From contig NZ_CP107551.1 in NCBI RefSeq assembly GCF_025837095.1, positions 3,652,668 to 3,716,667 of the forward strand: a stretch of DNA of 64,000 nucleotides. The letters run 5' to 3'. This document shows, piece by piece, positions 8,572-20,178 of the stretch (positions within the stretch are counted from its first letter, which is position 1; each line of letters starts with the position of its first letter). The notes under the pieces were generated by a model. The model worked only from the letters and a program-made list of their open reading frames with translations, was not told where the DNA came from and made no database searches. The position numbers were made by a program, and so were the translations under genes. The DNA is from Rhodococcus sp. Z13. Its GTDB lineage: Bacteria > Actinomycetota > Actinomycetes > Mycobacteriales > Mycobacteriaceae.

Positions 8572-9351
8572 TCAGGCGTCGCGCTCTTTCACCACCACGA
8601 TCGAGATCGCGAAGACGACCACCGAGAACACCGCGAAGTACAGCAGTGATCCCCACGGGCCCCAGTGGAAGTCGACGCTCGGCTCCTGACCGAGGAAGTG
8701 GTTGGCGTTGGCGAAGGGCAGGAACGGCTGGATCTTCGCGCCCACCGACCCGAACAGGGCGAACAGCGATTCGATGAGCAGCGGCCACAGCATGAGCAGC
8801 GCGATCGTGCCGGCGGACTGTCGCAGCAGCGTGCCGACACCCACTGCGAGCACCACACACAGGAACGCGTAGATCGCGGTGCCGTAGATCGCCCGCCAGG
8901 AGTCACCCCCGTCGAGCACCAGCTCACGGCCCGCATCCGGACCGGCCAGCGCCTTGGCGACGAAGAACGCCCCGAGCGCGACGGCGAAGGTGAGCACCGC
9001 CCCGAACACCCCGATCAGCAGCGCCTTCATCGTCAGCAGCAGCGCCCGGTTCGGGGTGGCCTGGAAGGTGGTGCGGATGATCCCGAAGCGGTACTCGCTC
9101 GTCACCGACAGCGCGGCCAGGATCATCAGCACGAGCACACCGAAACCGGTGACGCCGCTGATGGCGGTGTCGACGGTCGGATAGAAGACGCCCATCTCGT
9201 CGTCCATGCCCACCGACGTGCGGGAGACCGAGCCGAGGATCGCGGCCAGGCCCAGCCCCAGCGCCACGATGATCACCGTGCACCACAGCGGGGACTGCAC
9301 CGAGGTGAGCTTGATCCGCTCGGCGCGCAACGTGTCGAGTGCCGTACTCAT
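8572..9351 (-). CDS. ABC-2-type transporter permease
   Basis: The 259-residue integral membrane protein has about six hydrophobic segments: near 20-40 (VIIVALGLGLAAILGS), 75-95 (GFGVLVLMILAALSV), 110-140, 165-190 (FLCVVLAVGVGTLL), 195-215 and 235-255. It has the ABC-2 layout used by exporters. The frame has a long alternation of helices and a SEYRFGIIRTTFQATPNR motif, the cytoplasmic loop typical of this family. Its ATG overlaps the stop of the ATPase gene (TGATG), so the two are translationally coupled. Substrate is unknown. Confidence 0.85.
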   Translation of the reverse strand: MSTALDTLRAERIKLTSVQSPLWCTVIIVALGLGLAAILGSVSRTSVGMDDEMGVFYPTVDTAISGVTGFGVLVLMILAALSVTSEYRFGIIRTTFQATPNRALLLTMKALLIGVFGAVLTFAVALGAFFVAKALAGPDAGRELVLDGGDSWRAIYGTAIYAFLCVVLAVGVGTLLRQSAGTIALLMLWPLLIESLFALFGSVGAKIQPFLPFANANHFLGQEPSVDFHWGPWGSLLYFAVFSVVVFAISIVVVKERDA

Positions 9352-10280
9352 CACAGTCCACCCTTCATGACGTCGTCGACTCCGGATCCGTGGTACTGGA
9401 CCTCACCACCGGTCAGCTTCATGAACGCTTCCTCGAGGGAGGCGTTACGACCGGCCAGCTCGTGCAGCACGATCGAGCGCGCCGCGGCGAGTTCGCCGAT
9501 CTCCGAGGTACCGGCGCCCGAGACGATCAGCGCGCCGTCCTCCTCGCGGAAGGTCTTCCCCCGCTCGGTGAGCGCGGCCCGCAGCTCGTCGAGCTGGGGG
9601 CTGCGCACCAGCACGTCGGACTCCGACGAGCGGGCGACGAACTCGTCCACGGAGGTGTCGGCGATGAGCCGGCCGCGGCCGATGACGATCAGGTGCTCGG
9701 CGGTCTGCGCCATCTCGGAGAGCAGGTGGCTCGACACGAGCACGGTGCGTCCCTCTGCGGCGAGGGCCTGCATGAACCGCCGGATCCACACGATGCCCTC
9801 GGGGTCGAGACCGTTGACCGGTTCGTCGAACAGCAGAACCCGCGGGTTGCCGAGCAGCGCGGCCGCGAGGCCGAGCCGCTGCGACATGCCGAGCGAGAAC
9901 CCGCCGGCCTTCTTCCCGGCGACCTCGGTGAGGCCGACCTGGCGCAGCACCTCGTCGACGCGCGAGTCGGGCAGACCGTTGGACGCGGCGAGCCACCGCA
10001 GGTGAGCCCGCGCCGATCGGTTGGGGTGCACCCATTTCGCGTCGAGCAGTGCGCCGACGGTCTGCAGCGGCCGCTGGAGTTCGCGGTAGGGCTTGCCCTC
10101 GATCAGTGCGGTACCCGAGGTCGGTCGGTCCAGTCCCAGGATCATGCGCATCGTGGTGGACTTCCCGGCGCCGTTCGGGCCGAGGAAGCCGGTGACGATG
10201 CCGGGACGGACCGTGAACGTCAGGTCGTCGACCGCGGTCGTCGACCCGAACTTCTTGGTCAAGCCGGTCACTTCGATCAT
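9351..10280 (-). CDS. ABC transporter ATP-binding protein (exporter type)
   Basis: The 309-residue ATPase partners the adjacent permease. It shows Walker A GPNGAGKSTT, the signature FSLGMSQRLG, Walker B VLLFDEP and the switch SSHLL. About 90 residues follow the ATPase core (SDVLVRSPQLDELRAAL ...), typical of the bacitracin/daunorubicin-resistance type. I prefer ATG 10280 (MIEVTGLTKKFGS); a GTG 9 bases earlier is possible. The pair interrupts the thiamine genes between lpqL and thiG. Drug or lipid export is plausible but unproven. Confidence 0.9.
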   Translation of the reverse strand: MIEVTGLTKKFGSTTAVDDLTFTVRPGIVTGFLGPNGAGKSTTMRMILGLDRPTSGTALIEGKPYRELQRPLQTVGALLDAKWVHPNRSARAHLRWLAASNGLPDSRVDEVLRQVGLTEVAGKKAGGFSLGMSQRLGLAAALLGNPRVLLFDEPVNGLDPEGIVWIRRFMQALAAEGRTVLVSSHLLSEMAQTAEHLIVIGRGRLIADTSVDEFVARSSESDVLVRSPQLDELRAALTERGKTFREEDGALIVSGAGTSEIGELAAARSIVLHELAGRNASLEEAFMKLTGGEVQYHGSGVDDVMKGGL

Positions 10281-10321
10281 GATCTCCACCCTACGTGGGA
10301 GACCGGCCGGTCACGGGCTCG

Positions 10322-11341
<1,020 letters not shown>

Positions 11342-11345
<4 letters not shown>

Positions 11346-12406
11346 CGCACACTCGCTTCCGTATGTCGTCGGGGACAGGCATGTTTCGCGTCGGGGAGCT
11401 GCTCCCCGCGGAGTTCGGCGAGCACCGCGTCGACGGTGACCGGGGTGAGCAGCACACCGTTGCGGCCGTGCCCGGTGGCGGCCACGACGCGGTCGGACAG
11501 CCGGCCGATCAGCGGCAGGTTGTCGGGGGTCATCGGGCGCAGGCCCGCACTCGCCTCGTACAGCTCGTACTCGCCGAGCGCCGGGAAGATCGTCTCCGCG
11601 TCGGCGATGAGATCGCGCACCCCGGCGACGGTGACCTGCCGGTCGGATGCCTCGTACTGGGTGGCGCCGACGACCAGGCCGTCGTGGCGGGGCACCAGAT
11701 AGGCGGGGCGGCCGTGCACCTCCGCGCGCACGGTGCGCTGCGGCGGCGGGGTCGCGCCGGGCCGCAGCCGCAGCCGCAGGATCTCGCCCTTGACGGGCCG
11801 CACCGGCAGTCCCGGCCACAGCTGCGCCGACGCCCACCCGGCGGCGAGCACCACCTGGTCGTCAGGCAGGTCGGCGAGGTCGTGCACGGCGGCTTCGGAG
11901 AACCGCACCCCGGCCCGCACGGCCGCGACGCGCAGGGCCTCGACGAGCGCCCGGTTGTCGACGGAGAGCTCGGTGGGAGCCAGCAGCCCGAGGCGGATGC
12001 GGGGGCCGAGCGACGGTTCGAGTTCGCGTATCCGGGCGCGGGAGAGCACCTGCATCTCGTGGCCGCGTTCGCCCACCCATTCGGCGACGGTCCGCAGGTC
12101 GGCGGCGTCGGCGGCGTCGAGGGCGACCGTCAGGGAGGCCTCGGCGGTGAACACGTCGGTGCCGGTCTCGGTGCGCAGGGCCTCCGCGAAGCCGGGCCAG
12201 CGGTCCAGGGAGGCTGCGCCGAGGTCGAGGACGTGGTCCTCTCCCGGCCAGCCCTCGGACAGCGGGGCGAGCATGCCCCCGGCCACCCACGAGGCGCCGC
12301 TTCCGGGATTCGGGTCGTGCACGGTGACGGTGTGCCCGGCGCGGGCCGCGCGCCATGCGATCGACAGCCCGATCACTCCGCCACCGACGACGGCAACAGT
12401 TGTCAC
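11342..12406 (-). CDS. thiO: Glycine oxidase
   Basis: ThiO oxidises glycine to the imine needed by ThiG. The 354-residue FAD enzyme of the DAO family starts with the Rossmann motif VAVVGGGVIGLSIAWRAARAG. It continues with GSGASWVAGGMLAPLSEGWPG (FAD contact), VRPVKGEILRL, RPAYLVPRHDGLVVGAT and the C-terminal GLRPMTPDNLPLIG and ATGHGRNGVLLTP. It is the first gene of the thiO-thiS-thiG operon, directly after the TPP riboswitch, so it takes the role served by ThiH in some other bacteria. Confidence 0.95.
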
Positions 12407-12414
12407 AGATCCAC

Positions 12415-12512
12415 CTCACTCCCTGCGCCGGCATGATCCGGGTCAGGTCATAACGGTCGGGGCCGGCAGGCCCCCTCTCAGCCCCGCGTTCCTCGGGACT
12501 CCCGTGTCGTCA
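12415..12512 (-). promoter_or_regulatory. TPP (THI-box) riboswitch controlling thiO-thiS-thiG
   Basis: On the minus strand the conserved THI elements occur in order: GGGGCTGAGAGG (CTGAGA at 12475-12480, pyrimidine-binding loop), then GACCGTT, ACCTGACCCGGATCATGCC (pyrophosphate-sensing helices) and GCAGGGAG closing P1. The aptamer ends only about 10 bases before the thiO ATG, so a Shine-Dalgarno-masking mechanism is likely. The 5' edge is about 25 bases from the divergent thiE start. The transcript for this RNA must therefore begin inside or right beside the 5' end of thiE. Confidence 0.93.
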
Positions 12513-12528
12513 CGTTCCCCCTAGAGGC

Positions 12529-12534
12529 TACCGT
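12529..12534 (+). promoter_or_regulatory. -10 box of a probable leaderless thiE promoter
   Basis: TACCGT fits TANNNT and ends 7 bases before the GTG at 12542. It lies next to the 5' edge of the antisense TPP riboswitch. Confidence 0.45.
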
Positions 12535-12541
12535 CTTGTCC

Positions 12542-13231
12542 GTGACCACCTATCGCGGCAACCACCCCGACCCCCGCGGTCGCCTCGCGACCGCCCGGTT
12601 GTACCTGTGCACCGACGCCCGCCGCGACACCGGCGACCTCGCGGACTTCGTCGAGGAGGCCCTCGCAGGCGGTGTCGACATCGTCCAGTTGCGCGACAAG
12701 GACTCGGCCGGCGAGAAGAAGTTCGGCCGCATCGAGGCCCGAGAGGAGCTCGCGGCGCTGGAGATCATCGCCGAGGCGTGCTCCCGACACGGTGCGTTGA
12801 TGGCGGTGAACGACCGCGCCGACGTCGCGCTCGCCTCGGGCGCCGACATCCTGCACCTCGGCCAGGGCGACCTGCCGGTGCAGTACGCGCGGCGGATCCT
12901 CGGCGACGAGATCGTCATCGGCCGGTCCACGGGCAGCCGCGCGCAGGCCGCGCTCGCCGACATCGAGGAGGGCGTGGACTACTTCGCATCCGGCCCGGTC
13001 TGGGACACCCCCACGAAGCCGGGCCGCACCGCGGCGGGTCTGGAGGTGACCCGCGAGGTCGCGCAGTCGCAGCCGAAGCGTCCGTGGTTCGCGATCGGCG
13101 GGATCGACCTCGAACGGGTGCCGGAGGTCGTCGCGGCCGGTGCGACGCGCATCGCGGTGGTGCGAGCGATCACGAAGGCCGAGGATCCGCGGGCCGCCGC
13201 GGCGGCACTCAAAGCCGCGCTGCCGGCCTGA
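12542..13231 (+). CDS. thiE: Thiamine-phosphate synthase
   Basis: ThiE couples HMP-PP with thiazole phosphate to give thiamine phosphate. The TIM-barrel protein of about 229 residues shows [20 protein letters not shown] (pyrophosphate contact), [38 protein letters not shown] and [30 protein letters not shown] favour GTG 12542 as a leaderless start; TTG 12536, with AGAGG 8 bases upstream, is the alternative and would add two residues. It is divergent from thiOSG and does not itself carry the riboswitch. Confidence 0.95.
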   Translation: MTTYRGNHPDPRGRLATARLYLCTDARRDTGDLADFVEEALAGGVDIVQLRDKDSAGEKKFGRIEAREELAALEIIAEACSRHGALMAVNDRADVALASGADILHLGQGDLPVQYARRILGDEIVIGRSTGSRAQAALADIEEGVDYFASGPVWDTPTKPGRTAAGLEVTREVAQSQPKRPWFAIGGIDLERVPEVVAAGATRIAVVRAITKAEDPRAAAAALKAALPA

Positions 13232-13252
13232 GAAGGCCGCCGGCCCGAGAGG

Positions 13253-14107
13253 TCAGAGCCAGCCCAGCACCGTCGACGGCGACACCGCGACGATGCCCTC
13301 GGGCAGCCGGTCGCGCAGCCCGCGGTCGGCGGTGACCACGACGGTCACGCTCGGGTCCACCGCGGTGGTCGTCGCGGCGGCCAGCCGGGCGAGTTCGTCG
13401 TCGCCGCTGCCGGCGGCGGTGTGCACCGGCAGGCGGGCGTCGTCGACGACCGCGTCGCGGGCCTGTCCCTCGAGCACGACCTCGATGCGGGGCACCCAGC
13501 CGAACAGTCCACCGGGCAGTTCGACGGTGCGGGGCAGCACCGCGGCGAGGTCGGCGAGCAGTGCGCTCGTCGCGCCGGGGCGGTCGCGCCACCAGCCGGT
13601 GGGGCCGCTCGTCCCGAGGACGTTGGCGGTGTCGAGCAGCATCCGTACCGGGCAGGTGCGCAGCGCCGGCCAGGCCTCGGCGAAGCCGCGGTGCAGGGGC
13701 ATCGTCTCGACCTCGGACTCGGGCACCCAGCGCAGTTCGGTGCTCTCCCCGTTGAGGGCGGTGTCGAGCGGGCGGGGCGCGTCGGCGATCACCGTCGTGT
13801 AGGTCCAGCCTCCCGGCAGCCCGGAGGTGACCCGCTCGGTCCGCACCGACAGCGCCGCGACGTCGATGCCCGCTTCCTCGTGAGCCTCGCGCACGGCCGC
13901 GTCGACGGTGCTCTCGTGGGAGTCGCGGGCGCCGCCGGGCAGAGCCCAGGTGCCGCCCTGATGGCTCCAGGCCGCGCGGTGCTGCAGGAGCACCGCGGGG
14001 GTGCCGTCGGGCAGGGGTGCGCGCAGCAGCAGTCCGGCCGCGCCGTGCCGCCCCCAGCGCTTCTCCCCGTCGGGGCCGACCGCCCACCCGTCACCGTCAC
14101 CGCGCAT
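13253..14107 (-). CDS. mutT3: Nudix hydrolase (MutT3-like) with C-terminal PIN/NYN-like extension
   Basis: Residues 15-145 are a Nudix hydrolase with box [24 protein letters not shown] (GX5EX7REUXEEXGU) at about residues 54-77. Such enzymes cleave oxidised or non-canonical nucleoside diphosphate derivatives. Residues 185-284 add a second module with [33 protein letters not shown] and [16 protein letters not shown], spaced like the acidic residues of PIN/NYN nucleases. The M. tuberculosis MutT3, from memory about 217 residues, lacks most of this. ATG 14107 has GGGAGG 8 bases upstream; an upstream 40-residue extension of the frame is rejected. Substrate is not predictable. Confidence 0.82.
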   Translation of the reverse strand: MRGDGDGWAVGPDGEKRWGRHGAAGLLLRAPLPDGTPAVLLQHRAAWSHQGGTWALPGGARDSHESTVDAAVREAHEEAGIDVAALSVRTERVTSGLPGGWTYTTVIADAPRPLDTALNGESTELRWVPESEVETMPLHRGFAEAWPALRTCPVRMLLDTANVLGTSGPTGWWRDRPGATSALLADLAAVLPRTVELPGGLFGWVPRIEVVLEGQARDAVVDDARLPVHTAAGSGDDELARLAAATTTAVDPSVTVVVTADRGLRDRLPEGIVAVSPSTVLGWL

Positions 14108-14244
14108 CGCGTCCGCCTCCCTGGTCCGGGCCCCTGCGGAACCGTGTCGGAGCCCCGGATCCCGCCGTCCGTGGACGGCAACAATACCGCCGTGCTGCTT
14201 ATATGCTCGCCTCGAGACCGACGACACGAGGAAAGGGGTGCGCC

Positions 14245-15597
14245 GTGGGTGTTCGCGTACCCCCTCCGGTCGTCCCGACCGGCGGCACGGTCGAGGCTAC
14301 CGAGGATCCGGGCACTTCGGGCGTCCGCCGCGAGGATCTGCGCGACGTCCTGAGGTCCACACCCGCCCGCCTGGTGACGTTCGGGGTGATCCTGACGATC
14401 CTGCTCCTGGTGTCGGCGGTGGCGTCGGCGACCGCCGTGGACCAACGGCAGGACACCCACGATCGGTTGCTCGAGTCCACCGAACCGCTCGCCTACGCGG
14501 CACAGAACCTCTACAGCGCCCTGTCGGTGGCCGACGCCGCCGCGGTGACCGGCTTCATCTCGGGTGGTCTCGAACCGGAGGAGGTGCGCGACCGCTACCT
14601 CCGGGCGGTCTCGGAGGCCTCGGAGTACCTGGTCGTCGCGGCGACCGGGCTGACCGACGCCGATGCGACCACCGTCCACCACCTCACCGAGATCGGGCGG
14701 CTGCTCCCCGTCTACACCGGCACGATCGAGACGGCACGTGCCAACCACCGGGTCGGCAACCCGGTGGGGGCCGCCTATCTGGGCGAGGCGTCGCACCTGA
14801 TGCAGACCGAACTGCTCCCTGCGGCGCAGGAACTCCACAGCCGGGGTGTCGCCGCGGTGGAGGCGACCCAGCGTGCCGCGGTCCGGCCGCCCTGGCTCGC
14901 GATCGGTCTCCTCATCGTCACGGTCGCCGCTCTGGGGGCGACGCACATTGTGGTCAGCCGTATCAGTCACCGCGCCCTCAATCCGGGGCTGCTGGTGGCC
15001 ATCGGCGCGACCGGGCTGGCCCTGTGCTGGTTGCTCTTCGCGGGTCTGGCCTCGTCGAGTGCGACCGAGCAGGCCATCGAGCACGGCGCCGAGCCCCTGG
15101 CGACGCTGACGCAGGGCCGCATCGTCGCGCAGCAGTCCCGCACCGCCGAGACCCTGCTGCTCGCGCGCCGCGACACCTCCGGGGTCTACGACACCACCTT
15201 CGGCGAGAACATGACCCTGCTCGGCGACATCCTCGACCGCTACGCCGGCAGTGCCGAACCCGTCGCGGGCCGCGACACCGTCGAGGTGGCCCGCGCGGCG
15301 CGCGAGGCGTGGCTCAACTCGCATCGTCGTACCGTCGACGCCCTCGGTCGCGGCGACTACGCGGCCGCGACGGTACTGGCCGTCGGGCCCGGACCGGGCG
15401 AGTCCACCACCCAGTTCGCCGCCCTCGACACGGCACTGCGCGACAGCATCGTCGCCACCCGCACGGAACTGCGCGACAACGAGTTCCGGGCCTCGCGCAC
15501 CCTCCTCGGTCTCGCCCCGGCGACGCTGGTGCTGCTCGGGGTGGCGCTGCTCGGGGTGTGGCTGGGTCTGCGCCCCCGATTGAAGGAGTACCGGTGA
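14245..15597 (+). CDS. glnX: GlnX-like transmembrane signalling protein (Rv0412c orthologue)
   Basis: The 450-residue membrane protein has transmembrane helices near 45-65 (LVTFGVILTILLLVSAVAS), 215-235 (PPWLAIGLLIVTVAAL), 250-275 (LVAIGATGLALCWLLF) and 420-442. These separate two helical extracytoplasmic sensor regions (about 66-214 and 276-419). In mycobacteria the homologue links the periplasmic binding lipoprotein GlnH to the kinase PknG in aspartate/glutamate sensing. The GTG start at 14245 has AAAGGGG 6 bases upstream. Its stop overlaps the glnH start, and pknG follows, so the three genes form one operon. Confidence 0.88.
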   Translation: MGVRVPPPVVPTGGTVEATEDPGTSGVRREDLRDVLRSTPARLVTFGVILTILLLVSAVASATAVDQRQDTHDRLLESTEPLAYAAQNLYSALSVADAAAVTGFISGGLEPEEVRDRYLRAVSEASEYLVVAATGLTDADATTVHHLTEIGRLLPVYTGTIETARANHRVGNPVGAAYLGEASHLMQTELLPAAQELHSRGVAAVEATQRAAVRPPWLAIGLLIVTVAALGATHIVVSRISHRALNPGLLVAIGATGLALCWLLFAGLASSSATEQAIEHGAEPLATLTQGRIVAQQSRTAETLLLARRDTSGVYDTTFGENMTLLGDILDRYAGSAEPVAGRDTVEVARAAREAWLNSHRRTVDALGRGDYAAATVLAVGPGPGESTTQFAALDTALRDSIVATRTELRDNEFRASRTLLGLAPATLVLLGVALLGVWLGLRPRLKEYR

Positions 15598-16556
15598 GGA
15601 TCCGCAGAGCGGCCGCCGGCGTGTGCGCGCTCGCCGCGCTCGCCGCGGGATGCGCGACCGATCCGCCGCCGCGCGCCCCCGAGGTGGAGACCTCGTCGAC
15701 CTTCGCGCCGTTGCCGGAGCGCGCCCATCCCGTCGAGTCCACGCTGACCACTCCCCCGTCCCCGGACTGCGGCGACCCGACGGAGAGCCTGCCGCCCGAC
15801 GCCGACGCCACCGGCCCGGCAGTCGACCGGATCCGGGCACGCGGCCGGCTCGTCGTGGGCCTGGACACCGGCAGCAACCTGATGAGCTACCGCGATCCGG
15901 TCACCGGCCGCATCACCGGCTTCGACGTGGACGTCGCCCGGGAGATCGCCCGCGACCTGCTCGGCGACCCGGATCTCGTCGACTTCCGCATCCTCAGCTC
16001 CGCCGAACGCGAGGAGGCGCTGCAGAACTCGACGGTGGACATCGTCGCCAAGACCATGACCATCACCTGCGCACGCCGCGAGAAGGTCGACTTCTCCACC
16101 GAGTACTTCCGCGCGCAGCAGCGGGTCCTGGTGGTCAAGGGGTCCGGTATCCGCAGCGCCGCCGACCTCGCGGGGCGGCGGGTGTGTGCGGTCGACGGCA
16201 CGACCTCGCTGGCCCGCCTGCAGCAGGTGCAGCCCGCGGCGTCGATCCTGGCGGTGCCGTCCTGGGCCGACTGCCTCGTGGTGCTCCAGCAGCGGCAGGT
16301 GGACGCGGTGAGCACCGACGACACGATCCTCGCCGGTCTGGCGTCGCAGGATCCCTATCTCGAGCTCGTCGGCCCGTCCCTCGGCTCCGAGCCGTACGGC
16401 ATCGGCATCACCAAGGGCAACGACGATCTCGTCCGCGTCGTCAACGCCACCCTCGACCGGATCCGCACCGACGGCACCTGGGAGCGGTTGTACGACACCT
16501 ATCTGCGGGTGCTCGGCCCCACACCGGCACCGCCGACGCCGAAGTACCGGGAATGA
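15594..16556 (+). CDS. glnH: Amino-acid-binding lipoprotein GlnH
   Basis: The 320-residue solute-binding protein of family 3 has lipobox LAAGC near residues 15-19. A proline-rich linker is followed by the binding domain (RGRLVVGLDTGSNLMSYRDP, ITGFDVDVAREIARDLLG, VDIVAKTMTITCARREKVDFS, GRRVCAVDGTTSL, YGIGITKGNDDLVRVVN). No ABC permease or ATPase is adjacent, and it sits in a GlnX-GlnH-PknG operon. A sensory role in amino-acid (Asp/Glu) perception is therefore more likely than transport. GTG start overlaps the glnX stop (GTGA), with AAGGAG upstream. Confidence 0.92.
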   Translation: MRIRRAAAGVCALAALAAGCATDPPPRAPEVETSSTFAPLPERAHPVESTLTTPPSPDCGDPTESLPPDADATGPAVDRIRARGRLVVGLDTGSNLMSYRDPVTGRITGFDVDVAREIARDLLGDPDLVDFRILSSAEREEALQNSTVDIVAKTMTITCARREKVDFSTEYFRAQQRVLVVKGSGIRSAADLAGRRVCAVDGTTSLARLQQVQPAASILAVPSWADCLVVLQQRQVDAVSTDDTILAGLASQDPYLELVGPSLGSEPYGIGITKGNDDLVRVVNATLDRIRTDGTWERLYDTYLRVLGPTPAPPTPKYRE

Positions 16557-18938
<2,382 letters not shown>

Positions 18939-18957
18939 TCACGGCAGCCTCACCCGA

Positions 18958-20178
18958 TCAGGAGCGGGGTCGCGCGAAAGCCACTGCGGCGCGGGCGATG
19001 GCGAGTTCCTCGTTGGTCGGGATGACCAGCACCTCCACCTGCGACCCGTCGGCGGAGATACGGCGCTCCCCCTCCTCGGCGGCGCCGTTGCGGGTGTCGT
19101 CGACGACGATGCCGAGACGGTCGAGACCGGCCAGCGCGTCGTGGCGGACGTCGGCGTTGTGCTCCCCCACCCCGCCGGTGAAGACGATCGCGTCCACACC
19201 ACCGAGTTCGAAAGTGTACGCCCCCACGTACTTCCGGATGCGGTGCACGTAGACGTCGTAGGCGAGGCGAGCGTCCTCGTCGCCCGCCTCGACGAGTTCG
19301 TGCAGGGCGCGGAAGTCGTTGACCCCCGACAGGCCCTTCAATCCCGAATGCCGGTTGAGCAGGTCGTCGAGGGCGTCGACACCCAGGCCGACCGTCCGGT
19401 GCAGGTGCAGGACGAGGCCGGGATCGACGTCGCCGCTGCGGGTACCCATCACCAGCCCCTCGAGCGGGGTCAGACCCATCGACGTGTCGATGGGGTGTCC
19501 TCCGGCGATCGCGGAGGCGGAGGCGCCGTTGCCGAGGTGCAGCACCACCAGATTCAGCTCCGCGATGCCGCGGCCGAGGAAGTCGGCGGCGCGGTGTGCG
19601 ACGTACTCGTGGGAGGTGCCGTGGAAGCCGTAGCGGCGGAGGCCGTGCTCGCGGGCGATGTCCCGGTCGATGGCGTAGGTCGCCGCCGGGGCCGGAAGAT
19701 CGTGGAAGAAGGCGGTGTCGAAGACCCCGACGTGCGGAACGTCGGGCAGTTCCTCGCGCGCGACCTCGATTCCGATGACATTCGCGGGATTGTGCAGGGG
19801 TGCGAGCACCGACAGGTCGGCGACGGCGCGGACCACGTCGTCGTCGATGAGCGTGGGTTCGTGCAGGTTCATGCCGCCGTGCACGATCCGGTGCCCCACC
19901 GCGACGATGCCGACCTCTTCGAGCGGACGCCCGAGCCGTTCGAGCATCCCGAGTACCGCGTGCAATCCCTTCCGGTGGTCGGGAATCGCTCCGGTCTCCT
20001 CGATCGTGCCGGTGGTGTGGTGGAAGACGATCCGGCCCTCCGGCTCCCCGATCCTCTCGATCAGCCCGTGTGCCGGGGACTTCCCGCTGACCGGCTCGAT
20101 CAGCTGGAACTTGATGGACGACGAACCGGAGTTGAGCACCAGCACGAGGGCGGGGGTGTCGGGGTCGGGGCTGCTCAC
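18958..20178 (-). CDS. ackA: Acetate kinase
   Basis: AckA interconverts acetate plus ATP and acetyl phosphate. The 406-residue ASKHA-fold protein carries LVLNSGSSSIKFQL (N-terminal phosphate loop), GHRIVHGG, FDTAFFHDLP, RRYGFHGTSHEYV, LHLGNGASASAI, DTSMGLTPLEGLVMGTRSGDVDP and FTGGVGEHNADVR. The GTG start overlaps the pta stop by 4 bases (GTGA), so translation is coupled. Together with pta it forms the acetate activation/overflow route. Confidence 0.97.
   Translation of the reverse strand: MSSPDPDTPALVLVLNSGSSSIKFQLIEPVSGKSPAHGLIERIGEPEGRIVFHHTTGTIEETGAIPDHRKGLHAVLGMLERLGRPLEEVGIVAVGHRIVHGGMNLHEPTLIDDDVVRAVADLSVLAPLHNPANVIGIEVAREELPDVPHVGVFDTAFFHDLPAPAATYAIDRDIAREHGLRRYGFHGTSHEYVAHRAADFLGRGIAELNLVVLHLGNGASASAIAGGHPIDTSMGLTPLEGLVMGTRSGDVDPGLVLHLHRTVGLGVDALDDLLNRHSGLKGLSGVNDFRALHELVEAGDEDARLAYDVYVHRIRKYVGAYTFELGGVDAIVFTGGVGEHNADVRHDALAGLDRLGIVVDDTRNGAAEEGERRISADGSQVEVLVIPTNEELAIARAAVAFARPRS

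Noticed and set aside
8474-8860. Upstream extension of the lpqL frame by 129 residues
   Set aside because: It would bury the lipoprotein signal and is simply antisense/other-frame reading of the ABC permease region and its terminator.
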